Origin: Haloferax marinisediminis
Lineage (GTDB): Archaea; Halobacteriota; Halobacteria; Halobacteriales; Haloferacaceae
DNA: 64,000 nucleotides
Direction: 5' to 3'
NCBI RefSeq assembly: GCF_009674585.1
Contig: NZ_WKJP01000001.1
Location: forward strand, 2,666,001-2,730,000
Shown: piece after piece, positions 52,261-60,434 of the stretch
Position numbering within the stretch: the first letter of the stretch is position 1
Layout: every line of letters starts with the position of its first letter
Notes under the pieces: generated by a model
Told to the model about the DNA's origin: nothing
Databases searched by the model: none
Seen by the model: the letters and a program-made list of their open reading frames with translations, nothing else
Program-made: the position numbers and the translations under genes

Positions 52261-52872
52261 CTAATCCTCGGCGTGTTCTCGTGCCATCGTGTACGCCTCG
52301 CGGAGCCTGCGGAACCGCTCTTGGTCGCCGCCATGGTCTGGATGGACGTCTTTGACTTGCGAGCGGTAGGCATCGCGGACGGCGTCGGGAGAGGCGTTGG
52401 CCGAGAGTCCTAATCTGTCGAAGGCCTCCGTGATAGGGTCGTCTACGTCTGCCAGTTCGGGTTCGATGTCGGCGACTTCGAACGGGAGTCGACGACCGAG
52501 TTGCCTGCCCGGCATCTCGTGTTCACACAACACGGCGTACACCCCCGCCCGTTCGAGGCGGAAGAAGGCCTGCGCGTCGAACGTAATCGCGACGTGTCGC
52601 TCCGGGAGGTAGAACGCCACCGTCTCGTCGCGAATCGTCCAGTCTTCAACGAATCGCTCGCCGATAGCGGTCAGGTAGTCTCGGATTTCGAGGCGGCGGC
52701 GACCCACACCGTCTACTCGCGGACCGCGAGAGACCGGTTGGTCGGGAAAGAGGCGGCCACCGACGACGAACACTCCGGCGACGACGACGGAGGCGATTGC
52801 GCCCACGACGAGGCCCACCACGAGCCACGATGGGAGCAGAAATACCCACTCCGGAAGCACGCTAGAAGTCAC
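52261..52872 (-). CDS. Membrane protein with C-terminal J domain
   Basis: The 203-residue protein has an N-terminal membrane helix (LVVGLVVGAIASVVVAGVFVV), a middle domain of about 90 residues, and a C-terminal J domain with the HPD motif in VKDVHPDHGGDQERF. The J domain would recruit Hsp70/DnaK. I choose the GTG of VTSSVLPEWV, which leaves 65 bases before the divergent gene; an ATG at 52929 would leave only 8. The membrane anchor suggests a local chaperone role. Confidence 0.82.
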   Translation of the reverse strand: MTSSVLPEWVFLLPSWLVVGLVVGAIASVVVAGVFVVGGRLFPDQPVSRGPRVDGVGRRRLEIRDYLTAIGERFVEDWTIRDETVAFYLPERHVAITFDAQAFFRLERAGVYAVLCEHEMPGRQLGRRLPFEVADIEPELADVDDPITEAFDRLGLSANASPDAVRDAYRSQVKDVHPDHGGDQERFRRLREAYTMAREHAED

Positions 52873-52937
52873 GGGACGAGCGAGTAAGAACCCCTCGCTG
52901 CCCACACCCCTTTGCCGACGGCCAGCCAACTTCTCCT

Positions 52938-53186
52938 ATGCAACCGATACGGTTCGAAGAAGCAGACAGCGAAGCGCGCACACAAATCGGCGAAGGATTG
53001 ACCCGCATCGCCGTCACCGCTGGACGATTGGAGACGGGGCGGAAAGAGGGGCGGTACTTTCTCCGACACGACGATGGCTGTGCAGTCTGCGGTGAGCACG
53101 TCGTGGCTGGTGAACCCTTCTACCTCGACCCAGACACGGGAGAGGTTCTCTGCGAGACGCACGGACGAGAGCGCCGAGACGCGTGA
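52938..53186 (+). CDS. Small zinc-finger-like protein
   Basis: The 82-residue protein has a metal-site pattern C-A-V-C (DDGCAVCGEHV) followed by VLCETHGRERR, so three Cys and one His could bind zinc. The N-terminal part is acidic and helical (FEEADSEARTQIGEGLTRIAV). It resembles small haloarchaeal proteins of unknown function. It lies 117 bases before ppsA on the same strand, but ppsA has its own A/T-rich upstream region. Confidence 0.75.
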   Translation: MQPIRFEEADSEARTQIGEGLTRIAVTAGRLETGRKEGRYFLRHDDGCAVCGEHVVAGEPFYLDPDTGEVLCETHGRERRDA

Positions 53187-53303
53187 TACCGAACGGTTTC
53201 TGGTTCGCGTAACAATTTCATACTCGGGTATGAGTGAGTTTTTATTCACACATGTCCCGGTCGCAAACTTCTTTATTGCCCTCCGGGACCATACGAACAC
53301 CAC

Positions 53304-55571
53304 ATGGCTGTAGTCTGGCTGGACGACGTACGGGCCGACGACCTCGAACTGGTCGGCGGCAAAGGCGCGTCGCTGGGCGAACTCACTGGTGCAGGGCTTC
53401 CTGTCCCACCGGGGTTCGTCGTGACGGCGGGCACGTACCGAGCCTTCATCGAGGATGCGGGAATCGACGACGAACTCTTTTCTGCGGTGGAAGTCGACCA
53501 CGAGGACTCGGCGGCGCTGAAAGAGGCGCACGAGACGGCCCACGAGATTATCATGGGTACGCCGATGCCAGAGAGCGTCCGAGAAGAGATTCTCGACGCC
53601 TACCGGAGCATCGGAGATGGTGACGCCTTCGTCGCAGTTCGCTCGTCTGCAACTGCCGAAGACCTCCCAGATGCCTCGTTCGCAGGCCAACAAGAGACGT
53701 TCCTCAACGTCACCGAAGAGGAACTCCTCGAGAGCGTCAAGGCGTGCTGGGCCTCCCTGTTCTCCGAGCGGGCAATCTACTACCGCAACCGGAAGGGCTT
53801 CCCACACGACAAAGTCGACATCGCAGTGGTCGTCCAACAGATGGTCGACTCCGAGAAGTCGGGCGTGATGTTCACACGTCACCCCTCGACGGGCGAGAAG
53901 AAGGTCATCATCGAGGCCGCATGGGGTCTCGGTGAGGCAGTCGTCTCAGGCACCGTCTCCCCCGACAACTACGTCGTGAGCCGCGAGACCGGTGAGGTCG
54001 AGACGGCGACCATCGCCGACAAGAAGACGATGTGCGTCCGCGACGAAGAGACGGGACAGACCGTCGACCGCGAGGTGCCGAGCGACAAGCGCCACGACCG
54101 CGTGCTCGTCGACGGCGAGGTCGACCGACTGCTCGAACTCGGCGAACTGGTCGAAGACCACTACGGAACGCCGCAGGACGTCGAATGGGCGGTCTACGAG
54201 GGCGAAGTGTACATGCTCCAGTCCCGCCCAATCACGACCATCTCCGAGGGCGACGACAGCGACTCCGCGAGCAGTGATGACAAAGCCAAGAACACCGGCG
54301 ACGACGTCATCATGCGTGGTCTCGGGGCGAGCCCCGGCATCGCATCCGGTCGCGCTCGCATCGTGACGAAGCTCGACCACCTCGACCAGGTCGCCGAAGG
54401 TGACATCATCGTCACCGAGATGACGATGCCCGACATGGTGCCCGCGATGAAGCGCGCCGCCGGCATCGTCACCGACGAGGGCGGAATGACCTCGCACGCG
54501 GCAATCGTCTCGCGCGAACTCGGCGTCCCCGCAGTCGTCGGCACGAGCGACGCCACCTCGACGCTCACCGACGGCGACATCATCACCATCGACGGCGACA
54601 AGGGAACCATCCGCGAAGGTGAAGAACCCGAAGAGAAACAGCGCCAACCCGTCGAAGAAGCACGACCCAAGACGCCCGTCAAACCCATGACGGCGACGGA
54701 AGTCAAGGTCAACGTCTCTATTCCCGAGGCGGCCGAACGCGCCGCCGCGACGGGTGCCGACGGTGTCGGCCTCCTCCGTATCGAGCACATGGTGCTGACG
54801 CTCGGCAAGACGCCCGAGCGCTTCATCGAGCAGAACGGCGAGCGTGCCTACGTCGACGAAATCGTCTCCGGTGTGCGCGAAGTCGCAGAGGAGTTCTACC
54901 CGCGACCAGTTCGCGTCCGCACCCTCGACGCACCAACCGACGAGTTCCGCCAACTCGAAGGCGGCGAGAACGAACCACGCGAACACAACCCGATGCTCGG
55001 CTACCGCGGCATCCGCCGTGGCCTCGACAACCCGAACATCTTCCGCCTCGAACTCCGGGCGTTCCGCCGTCTGTACGACATGGGGTACGACAACATCGAA
55101 ATCATGTTCCCCCTCGTCAACGACGCCGAGGACGTCCTTCGCGCGAAAGAGCACATGGTGGAAGCAGGTATCGACCCCGACAAGCGCGAGTGGGGCGTCA
55201 TGATCGAGACGCCGGCCGCCGCGCTGTGCATCCGTGACCTCGCAAACGCCGGCATCGACTTCGCCTCCTTCGGGACGAACGACCTGACGCAGTACACGCT
55301 CGCCGTGGACCGCAACAACGAGCACGTCGCCAACATCTACGACGAACTCCACCCGGCCGTGCTCAAACTCATCGGCGACACCATCGAAGCGTGCCGTGAG
55401 GTCGGTGTGAAGACGAGCATCTGTGGACAGGCCGGATCCAAGCCGAAGATGGTCCAGTTCCTCGTCGACAAAGGTGTGAGTTCTATCTCCGCCAACATCG
55501 ACGCCGTCCGCGACGTCCAACACGAAGTCAAGCGGGTCGAACAGCGACTCATCCTCGACTCGGTTCGCTGA
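53304..55571 (+). CDS. ppsA: Phosphoenolpyruvate synthase
   Basis: The 755-residue enzyme converts pyruvate and ATP to PEP, AMP and phosphate. It has the N-terminal nucleotide-binding domain (VGGKGASLGELTGAGLPVPPG), the central phosphohistidine domain with the catalytic His in GGMTSHAAIVSRELG near residue 395, and the C-terminal PEP/pyruvate barrel with ICGQAGSKPKMVQF. It supports gluconeogenesis. Length is normal. It is single, with a T-run terminator about 35 bases past the stop. Confidence 0.96.
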   Translation: MAVVWLDDVRADDLELVGGKGASLGELTGAGLPVPPGFVVTAGTYRAFIEDAGIDDELFSAVEVDHEDSAALKEAHETAHEIIMGTPMPESVREEILDAYRSIGDGDAFVAVRSSATAEDLPDASFAGQQETFLNVTEEELLESVKACWASLFSERAIYYRNRKGFPHDKVDIAVVVQQMVDSEKSGVMFTRHPSTGEKKVIIEAAWGLGEAVVSGTVSPDNYVVSRETGEVETATIADKKTMCVRDEETGQTVDREVPSDKRHDRVLVDGEVDRLLELGELVEDHYGTPQDVEWAVYEGEVYMLQSRPITTISEGDDSDSASSDDKAKNTGDDVIMRGLGASPGIASGRARIVTKLDHLDQVAEGDIIVTEMTMPDMVPAMKRAAGIVTDEGGMTSHAAIVSRELGVPAVVGTSDATSTLTDGDIITIDGDKGTIREGEEPEEKQRQPVEEARPKTPVKPMTATEVKVNVSIPEAAERAAATGADGVGLLRIEHMVLTLGKTPERFIEQNGERAYVDEIVSGVREVAEEFYPRPVRVRTLDAPTDEFRQLEGGENEPREHNPMLGYRGIRRGLDNPNIFRLELRAFRRLYDMGYDNIEIMFPLVNDAEDVLRAKEHMVEAGIDPDKREWGVMIETPAAALCIRDLANAGIDFASFGTNDLTQYTLAVDRNNEHVANIYDELHPAVLKLIGDTIEACREVGVKTSICGQAGSKPKMVQFLVDKGVSSISANIDAVRDVQHEVKRVEQRLILDSVR

Positions 55572-55604
55572 CGACGCGCCGTCCAGTCACACGACCGGTT
55601 CTCG

Positions 55605-55610
55605 TTTTTT
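55605..55610 (+). terminator. T-run after ppsA
   Basis: Six T's at 55605-55610, about 34 bases past the ppsA stop, fit the T-rich signals that end haloarchaeal transcripts. No hairpin precedes it. Confidence 0.4.
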
Positions 55611-55733
55611 CGACCCACTGCCGACGAACACCCGTCACACAGTGCGCCCAGCGTCTCCCCGTTTCAGAGACTGAACTCCGTCTTTTTGGTTCCCGCGCAC
55701 GTCTCTCTAGAGTGAGAGGTTCGTGATTCACCC

Positions 55734-56477
55734 ATGTCCACCGCAGTCGATACATCCTCCACTCCACAGACAGACGTTATCGCCCGTATTCGTGCGATAA
55801 TCGTCGCGCTCGCCATCGTCGCCGCCGCCATCCTCCTCGGCGTCGTCCTCACCATCGTCGCGTTCGTTCCGCTACTCGCCCTCGACGTCTCCATCGACAT
55901 CACCGGGTCGTCGTTCCTCGTCGTCTCGCTGATTCCGTCGCAACTCGCCTTCGCAGTCGTCGGTGTGCTCATCATCGTCACACTTCTCGACGGATTTTCC
56001 ATTCGCGTCCCGACGCGAACGGATATCAAGTGGGTCGCAATCGGCCTCGCCGCGAGTTTCGCTGCCGTCGGACTGCTCGTCGCAGCCTCGACGTTCGTCG
56101 ACCTCAGTCCGGTGCAGTCGGTCGTCGGCGAAGCGGCCAGCGTCGACCCGACGATTCTCGTCGTGCTCGCACTCTTGTCCATCTTCGTCATCGCCCCCGC
56201 CGAAGAACTGCTCTTCCGGGGCGCAGTTCAGGGCCGTTTGCGGAAGACGTTCGGCCCCGTCGGTGCCATCGCGCTCGCGAGCGCCATCTTCGCGTCGCTC
56301 CACGCGTTCAACTTCGTCGGCGGCGGACTGGTCGTTCTCGTCCCGCTTGCGGCACTCTTCCTCGTCGGTGCCGTGTTCGGGTACATCTACGAGCGAACGC
56401 AGAACCTCGCCGTTCCAATCGCCGTGCACGCCCTCTACAACACGACGCTGTTTCTCTCGTCGTTCGTCCTCGGGTGA
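55734..56477 (+). CDS. Second CPBP family intramembrane metalloprotease
   Basis: The 247-residue protein has about seven membrane helices. The motif is PAEELLFRGAVQGRLRKTFG (EExxxR), with His in IFASLHAFNFVGG and a third region PIAVHALYNTTLF. It is smaller than the family member at 49668 and distantly related to it. Substrate unknown. It stands alone between ppsA and mfnA. Confidence 0.87.
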   Translation: MSTAVDTSSTPQTDVIARIRAIIVALAIVAAAILLGVVLTIVAFVPLLALDVSIDITGSSFLVVSLIPSQLAFAVVGVLIIVTLLDGFSIRVPTRTDIKWVAIGLAASFAAVGLLVAASTFVDLSPVQSVVGEAASVDPTILVVLALLSIFVIAPAEELLFRGAVQGRLRKTFGPVGAIALASAIFASLHAFNFVGGGLVVLVPLAALFLVGAVFGYIYERTQNLAVPIAVHALYNTTLFLSSFVLG

Positions 56478-56572
56478 ACCGAGACTCGCCTCGGAACTCG
56501 ATTTCTACACTCAACGATGCGCGTGAACAATAGAGCGGAACCGATATACTGCGCGTAGTTTTACCGGAATGC

Positions 56573-57649
56573 ATGCAGCGCGCGGCACCGCAATCGTTCG
56601 ACCGCGTTCTCTCTTCGATGTGTACCCAACCGCACCCAGTGGCCCGTGAGGCCGCAGCGCGGTTCGTGGCGACGAATCCGGGCGACCCAGCGACGTATCA
56701 AACGGTCGCCGCACTCGAAGAAGACGCGCTCGCGTATCTGGGCGAGATGACCGGGCTTTCGACCCCCCATGGCTACATCGCCAGCGGTGGCACGGAGGCG
56801 AACATCCAAGCGATTCGCGCCGCGCGAAATCACGCCCGTGACGACGACCCGAACGTCGTCGCACCCGAGAGCATCCACTTCAGTTTCCAAAAGGCCGCCG
56901 ACGTGCTCGGTGTCGAGTTGCGGACCGTCCCCGTCGATGTCGACTACCGGGCGAACGTCGATGCCGTCCGCGAGGCGGTCGACGACCACACGATTCTCGT
57001 CGCCGGTGTCGCCGGCACCACCGAGTTCGGTCGGGTCGACCCCATCCCCGAACTGACTACCGTCGCCCACGACGTTGGCGCACTGATGCACGTCGATGCC
57101 GCGTGGGGTGGGTTCGTCCTCCCGTTCACCGACCACGAGTGGTCGTTCGCCCACGCACCCATCGACTCGATGACCATCGACCCGCACAAGTTCGGACAGG
57201 CTGTCGTCCCCGCGGGTGGCCTCCTCTTCCGCGACAAAGAGATTCTGGACGCACTCGCCATCGATACACCCTACCTCGAATCCACCTCACAGGCGAGTCT
57301 CACCGGCACCCGGAGCGGTGCAGGTGTCGCCTCCGCCGCCGCCGCGATGCGCGAACTGTGGCCTGCTGGCTACCGCGAGGCGTACGAGACACAGCAAGCG
57401 AACGCCGAGTGGTTCTACAAGGAACTCGTCGCGCGTGGGTACGACGCCGTCGAACCCGAACTTCCCCTCGTCGCTGCACCGCTTCCCGACTCGGAGTTCG
57501 CGTCGCTTCGTGACCTCGGATGGCGCATCTCGCGGACCGCCAGCGGCGAACTTCGCGTGGTGTGTATGCCCCACGTCTCCCGTGAATCGCTTCGGGCGTT
57601 CCTCTCAGACCTCGACGACGTCGGCAGCGGCCGCCCCCAACTGTACTGA
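56573..57649 (+). CDS. mfnA: L-aspartate/L-tyrosine decarboxylase MfnA
   Basis: The 358-residue PLP decarboxylase belongs to the archaeal MfnA group. The PLP lysine is in [17 protein letters not shown] near residue 204, and the PLP-phosphate and ring contacts are in [12 protein letters not shown] and [11 protein letters not shown]. In methanogens it makes tyramine for methanofuran. In haloarchaea the likely product is beta-alanine from aspartate for CoA. Length is normal for the group. It is a single gene. Confidence 0.92.
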   Translation: MQRAAPQSFDRVLSSMCTQPHPVAREAAARFVATNPGDPATYQTVAALEEDALAYLGEMTGLSTPHGYIASGGTEANIQAIRAARNHARDDDPNVVAPESIHFSFQKAADVLGVELRTVPVDVDYRANVDAVREAVDDHTILVAGVAGTTEFGRVDPIPELTTVAHDVGALMHVDAAWGGFVLPFTDHEWSFAHAPIDSMTIDPHKFGQAVVPAGGLLFRDKEILDALAIDTPYLESTSQASLTGTRSGAGVASAAAAMRELWPAGYREAYETQQANAEWFYKELVARGYDAVEPELPLVAAPLPDSEFASLRDLGWRISRTASGELRVVCMPHVSRESLRAFLSDLDDVGSGRPQLY

Positions 57650-57698
57650 TTGTTCCGCGGTTCACCGCCTATCCTCGGAAAAAACGAACGACGTTTCA

Positions 57699-57824
57699 GT
57701 GGCGACACAGGCGGCGTTGGGTGAACCCTCTTGGACCGACGAAGATTTGGTCATCGTCATCACGTTCGTCGGTTCGGGGCCACCCGCCGTGACCGTCGAC
57801 GACCCGCAGTCCGCAGTCGGGTGA
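57699..57824 (+). CDS. Possible 41-residue open frame, may be a remnant
   Basis: A frame with GTG start encodes VATQAALGEPSWTDEDLVIV and then ITFVGSGPPAVTVDDPQSAV. It has haloarchaeal codon use and a small hydrophobic stretch. There is no clear promoter and no recognised family. It could be a small gene or the last part of a decayed one. I rate it low. Confidence 0.25.
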   Translation: MATQAALGEPSWTDEDLVIVITFVGSGPPAVTVDDPQSAVG

Positions 57825-57910
57825 CGAGTCGGTCACCCAATTCAGTACCACGAATAGTTCCGGTGTCTATGAATTTCACGCGTTCGTGAGTTGGCTACCC
57901 AAACCTGAAG

Positions 57911-57920
57911 GCTTACATTA
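57911..57920 (+). promoter_or_regulatory. TATA-like box before the membrane protein gene at 57942
   Basis: GCTTACATTA lies about 26 bases before the GTG start at 57942 and is preceded by AACCTGAAG, a purine-rich element like a BRE. The spacing fits a leaderless transcript and supports the GTG as the start. Confidence 0.5.
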
Positions 57921-57941
57921 GATTGGTTTCGAACATCAGAT

Positions 57942-58508
57942 GTGAACCCTGCTGCGCTCGTGTCGCTCGTTGACCTCGCCCTCGGGATTTACCCCGACTT
58001 CTCGTGGCTGACCTCGCTCGTCGAGACAGCGACTGGGTGGTTCGGTCTGGTGATTATCTTCGCCTACTCGTTCCTCATCGCCTTTGCCCTCCCCGGCGTG
58101 AGCGAAATCGTCCTCTTTGCACCGCTCAACCTCGGCCTGCCAGACAGCGTGAAGCTAGCGGTCATCATCCTCGTCAGCGGCGCTGGTAAATCCGCAGGGA
58201 GCGTCTTCGCGTTCCACATCGGCCACGAGACCAAGGAGTCAGGATACGTCGAGAAGGCGCTCGACCGACTCCCGGTCGACGTGATGGGATGGACCGAACG
58301 GAAGGCGATTCAAATCGCCCAGAAATGGGGCTACGCCGGCCTCGCCGCGGCACTCTGTGTCCCGGGCTTTCCCGACACGCTCTCGATTTACGCGTTCGCG
58401 GTCCTCGAAGACGACTACCTGAAGTTCGCTGCGGCGACGTTCGTCGGGTCGGCCGGTCGCCTCATCGTGACGGTCGTGGGTATCGAGGCCGTCGCTGCGT
58501 TCATCTGA
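57942..58508 (+). CDS. VTT/YqaA-type membrane protein
   Basis: The 188-residue protein has about four to five membrane segments, with the SNARE-associated (DedA/YqaA-type) pattern: FALPGVSEIVLFAPLNLGLP, VSGAGKSAGSVFAFHIG and a later AGLAAALCVPGFPDTLSIYAF. It starts with GTG. Family members affect lipid or membrane homeostasis; the exact role is unknown. It is a single gene converging on the TraB-like gene. Confidence 0.82.
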   Translation: MNPAALVSLVDLALGIYPDFSWLTSLVETATGWFGLVIIFAYSFLIAFALPGVSEIVLFAPLNLGLPDSVKLAVIILVSGAGKSAGSVFAFHIGHETKESGYVEKALDRLPVDVMGWTERKAIQIAQKWGYAGLAAALCVPGFPDTLSIYAFAVLEDDYLKFAAATFVGSAGRLIVTVVGIEAVAAFI

Positions 58509-58520
58509 GCGTTCGTCGCC

Positions 58521-59384
58521 CTACACCGCGTCTTCGAGGCACGGCAGTGCACTGACCGGGCAGAACATCGGTGCGTTCGAGAGTAGCTCTCGCAACACGT
58601 GGACGTGGCTCGCGCCGACCACGGCGAGTATTCGGTCGTCGCCCGACTCGACTGCTCGCCACAGGTTGTGCACCATCCGCAGATTTCGGTCGTACCACGT
58701 CGCGACCATCTCCGGTCCACCGAAGTTGTCTCCCTGTCCCCAACGAAGGGTCTCGCCGAAGAACGCGGTTGCATCTGTCCCGAGGTTCTGTTCTCGATTC
58801 TGCCAGACAAGGAACGCAGGAATCGTCTTCGTCGCGATTTGTTCCGTGAGCTCTCGTTCGAGTTCACCTACGTCGACGTGCTCGAACGGCACCTTGTCGG
58901 TCGGTTCGAACCCGCGCTCTGCGAGCGCCGCGTACGCGTCGTTCCCGAGGTCCATCGGATAGTCGATTGGGTAGACTCGGTCGTGGGCCAGTCGGTCGGC
59001 CAGCCGGAACCCGAGCTGGACGACTTCGCTTCGGCACTCGGTCGTCAGGTCGTCTCTGCGTGGGTGCGGTGGTTCGATTTCCTGTTCGGTGTCGTACGAC
59101 CGCTCTCCCGACCGATACTCGTCGTAGAGCGCGTTCACCTCGTCTGCCCGGTCGTACGGGCGTTCGACGGCAACCCGGTCGGGGCACCACCCTTCCAACG
59201 CATCGACTGTGGTTCGTAACTGGGCCTGTCGCTCGGGGTGGAGCACGTCGTCAACGTCGATTTGGGCGACGTCCAATCCCGGGTTGTCCATGTGGTACGT
59301 CCCGAGGAGCATCACCTCGACTGCGCCAGACTCACATCGAGGCCACCCTTCGGGAGGGCTGTCAGACGACTGTTGCCTACTCAT
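58521..59384 (-). CDS. DUF5694 (TraB-like) protein
   Basis: The 287-residue protein begins with VMLLGTYHMDNPGLD near residue 25, the GTxH motif of the TraB/erythromycin esterase-like family. VAVERPYDRAD with a conserved Glu follows, and a C-terminal VVGASHVHVLRELL, where GxxH is the second metal-type motif. The family is linked to metal-dependent peptidase or pheromone-shutdown roles, without proof here. I prefer the ATG of MSRQQSSD over a GTG two codons upstream. Confidence 0.84.
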   Translation of the reverse strand: MSRQQSSDSPPEGWPRCESGAVEVMLLGTYHMDNPGLDVAQIDVDDVLHPERQAQLRTTVDALEGWCPDRVAVERPYDRADEVNALYDEYRSGERSYDTEQEIEPPHPRRDDLTTECRSEVVQLGFRLADRLAHDRVYPIDYPMDLGNDAYAALAERGFEPTDKVPFEHVDVGELERELTEQIATKTIPAFLVWQNREQNLGTDATAFFGETLRWGQGDNFGGPEMVATWYDRNLRMVHNLWRAVESGDDRILAVVGASHVHVLRELLSNAPMFCPVSALPCLEDAV

Positions 59385-59515
59385 ACACACAATCCATCAG
59401 TGCTCTGCCATGAATCTGCGGGTCGGTAGACTCGATATTCGCACACATCTCGGGTGTTTCGACAAAATCGAGAATCATAATCGCTGGTTATCCCCGTCTG
59501 TTGCCTATCTCTAGC

Positions 59516-60193
59516 ATGGCATACAGACGCATCTCTAACCAGGTGGTCGTCGGGGGCGCCATCGTTCTCGTCGGCCTCGTACTGCTCGCAAACAGCACCG
59601 GCCTCTACGACACGAGCGGCCTGTTCCGGTACATTCCGTCGCTGTTCATCCTCGTCGGCATCTACGCGCTCGTCGCCAGCGGGTTCCGAAACGTCGGTGG
59701 CCCACTCGTCCTCATCGCCATCGCGGGTGCGTGGCAAGCCGTCGCCCTCGACCTCGTAACAGGGTCGCAGGTGTTGTCTCTGTGGCCGATACTCCTCGTC
59801 ATCCTCGGCCTCTCTGTCGTCCTCGGGCGCGTCCGGTCGTCCGTCGAACCGGTCACCGGTGAACGCGTGGACCTCGTCGCCATCTTCGGCGGTCGGAACG
59901 CGCGTGTGACGACCAGTCGGTTCACCGGCGGTGCGATTACTGCGCTGTTCGGGTCTGTCGAAGTGGACCTCCGTGAGGTTCCCGAACTCGAAGAGACCGC
60001 CCGAATCAACGTCACGGCGCTGTTCGGTGGTGCAGAACTCACCGTCCCACGCGACTGGAACGTCCAACTCGACGTGATTCCAATCTTCGGCGCGGCCGAA
60101 GACGAACGCCCGCGGCGCGAACTCGAACACGAAGCCGTTGACCTCGTCGTTAGTGGATTCTGCGGGTTTGGCGGCGTCTCGATAAAGGACTGA
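59516..60193 (+). CDS. LiaF-like membrane protein
   Basis: The 225-residue protein has four membrane segments in the N-terminal half (VVVGGAIVLVGLVLLANS, SLFILVGIYALVAS and two more). A C-terminal beta-rich domain follows, with repeats of the type IFGGRNARV, LFGSVEVDL, LFGGAELTV and IFGAAEDER. This is the DUF2154/LiaF-like domain that responds to envelope stress in bacteria. Function in archaea is unknown. I chose the ATG of MAYRRISN. Confidence 0.85.
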   Translation: MAYRRISNQVVVGGAIVLVGLVLLANSTGLYDTSGLFRYIPSLFILVGIYALVASGFRNVGGPLVLIAIAGAWQAVALDLVTGSQVLSLWPILLVILGLSVVLGRVRSSVEPVTGERVDLVAIFGGRNARVTTSRFTGGAITALFGSVEVDLREVPELEETARINVTALFGGAELTVPRDWNVQLDVIPIFGAAEDERPRRELEHEAVDLVVSGFCGFGGVSIKD

Positions 60194-60434
60194 CGACAAA
60201 AGCCGCGTCTTTTATCTCCCTCCTCAGTCTTCTCTTTCCTGTGATTGCGACGGGCCTCCCCGACAACATGCGCATGCGTGTCCTCTTCTAGCCACGGGTG
60301 GACCCGTCTTCGGTGTTCGTCGCGGTAACGCGCGGCGAAGCCGAACCCGGCGAACCCCGGGCTGTTTCTGCATCGACTGCCAGACGCATCCGTACCGGCG
60401 GGCTTTAGGCCCGCATCCGAGATACACGACACAT
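60194..60434. other. Intergenic region before metG with a hairpin
   Basis: No protein gene is supported here. A palindrome GCGGGC-TTTAG-GCCCGC lies at 60398-60414, 21 bases before the metG start, flanked by two copies of GCATCCG. The rest is GC-rich and structured on paper, with motifs like GGCGAACCCCGGGC. It may be a 5' leader of metG or a small RNA, but no known RNA family was recognised. Confidence 0.4.

Noticed and set aside
59662..60432. Minus-strand frame across the LiaF-like gene and the metG leader
   Set aside because: It is antisense to a gene with clear membrane and beta-domain features and has no family match I recognise.
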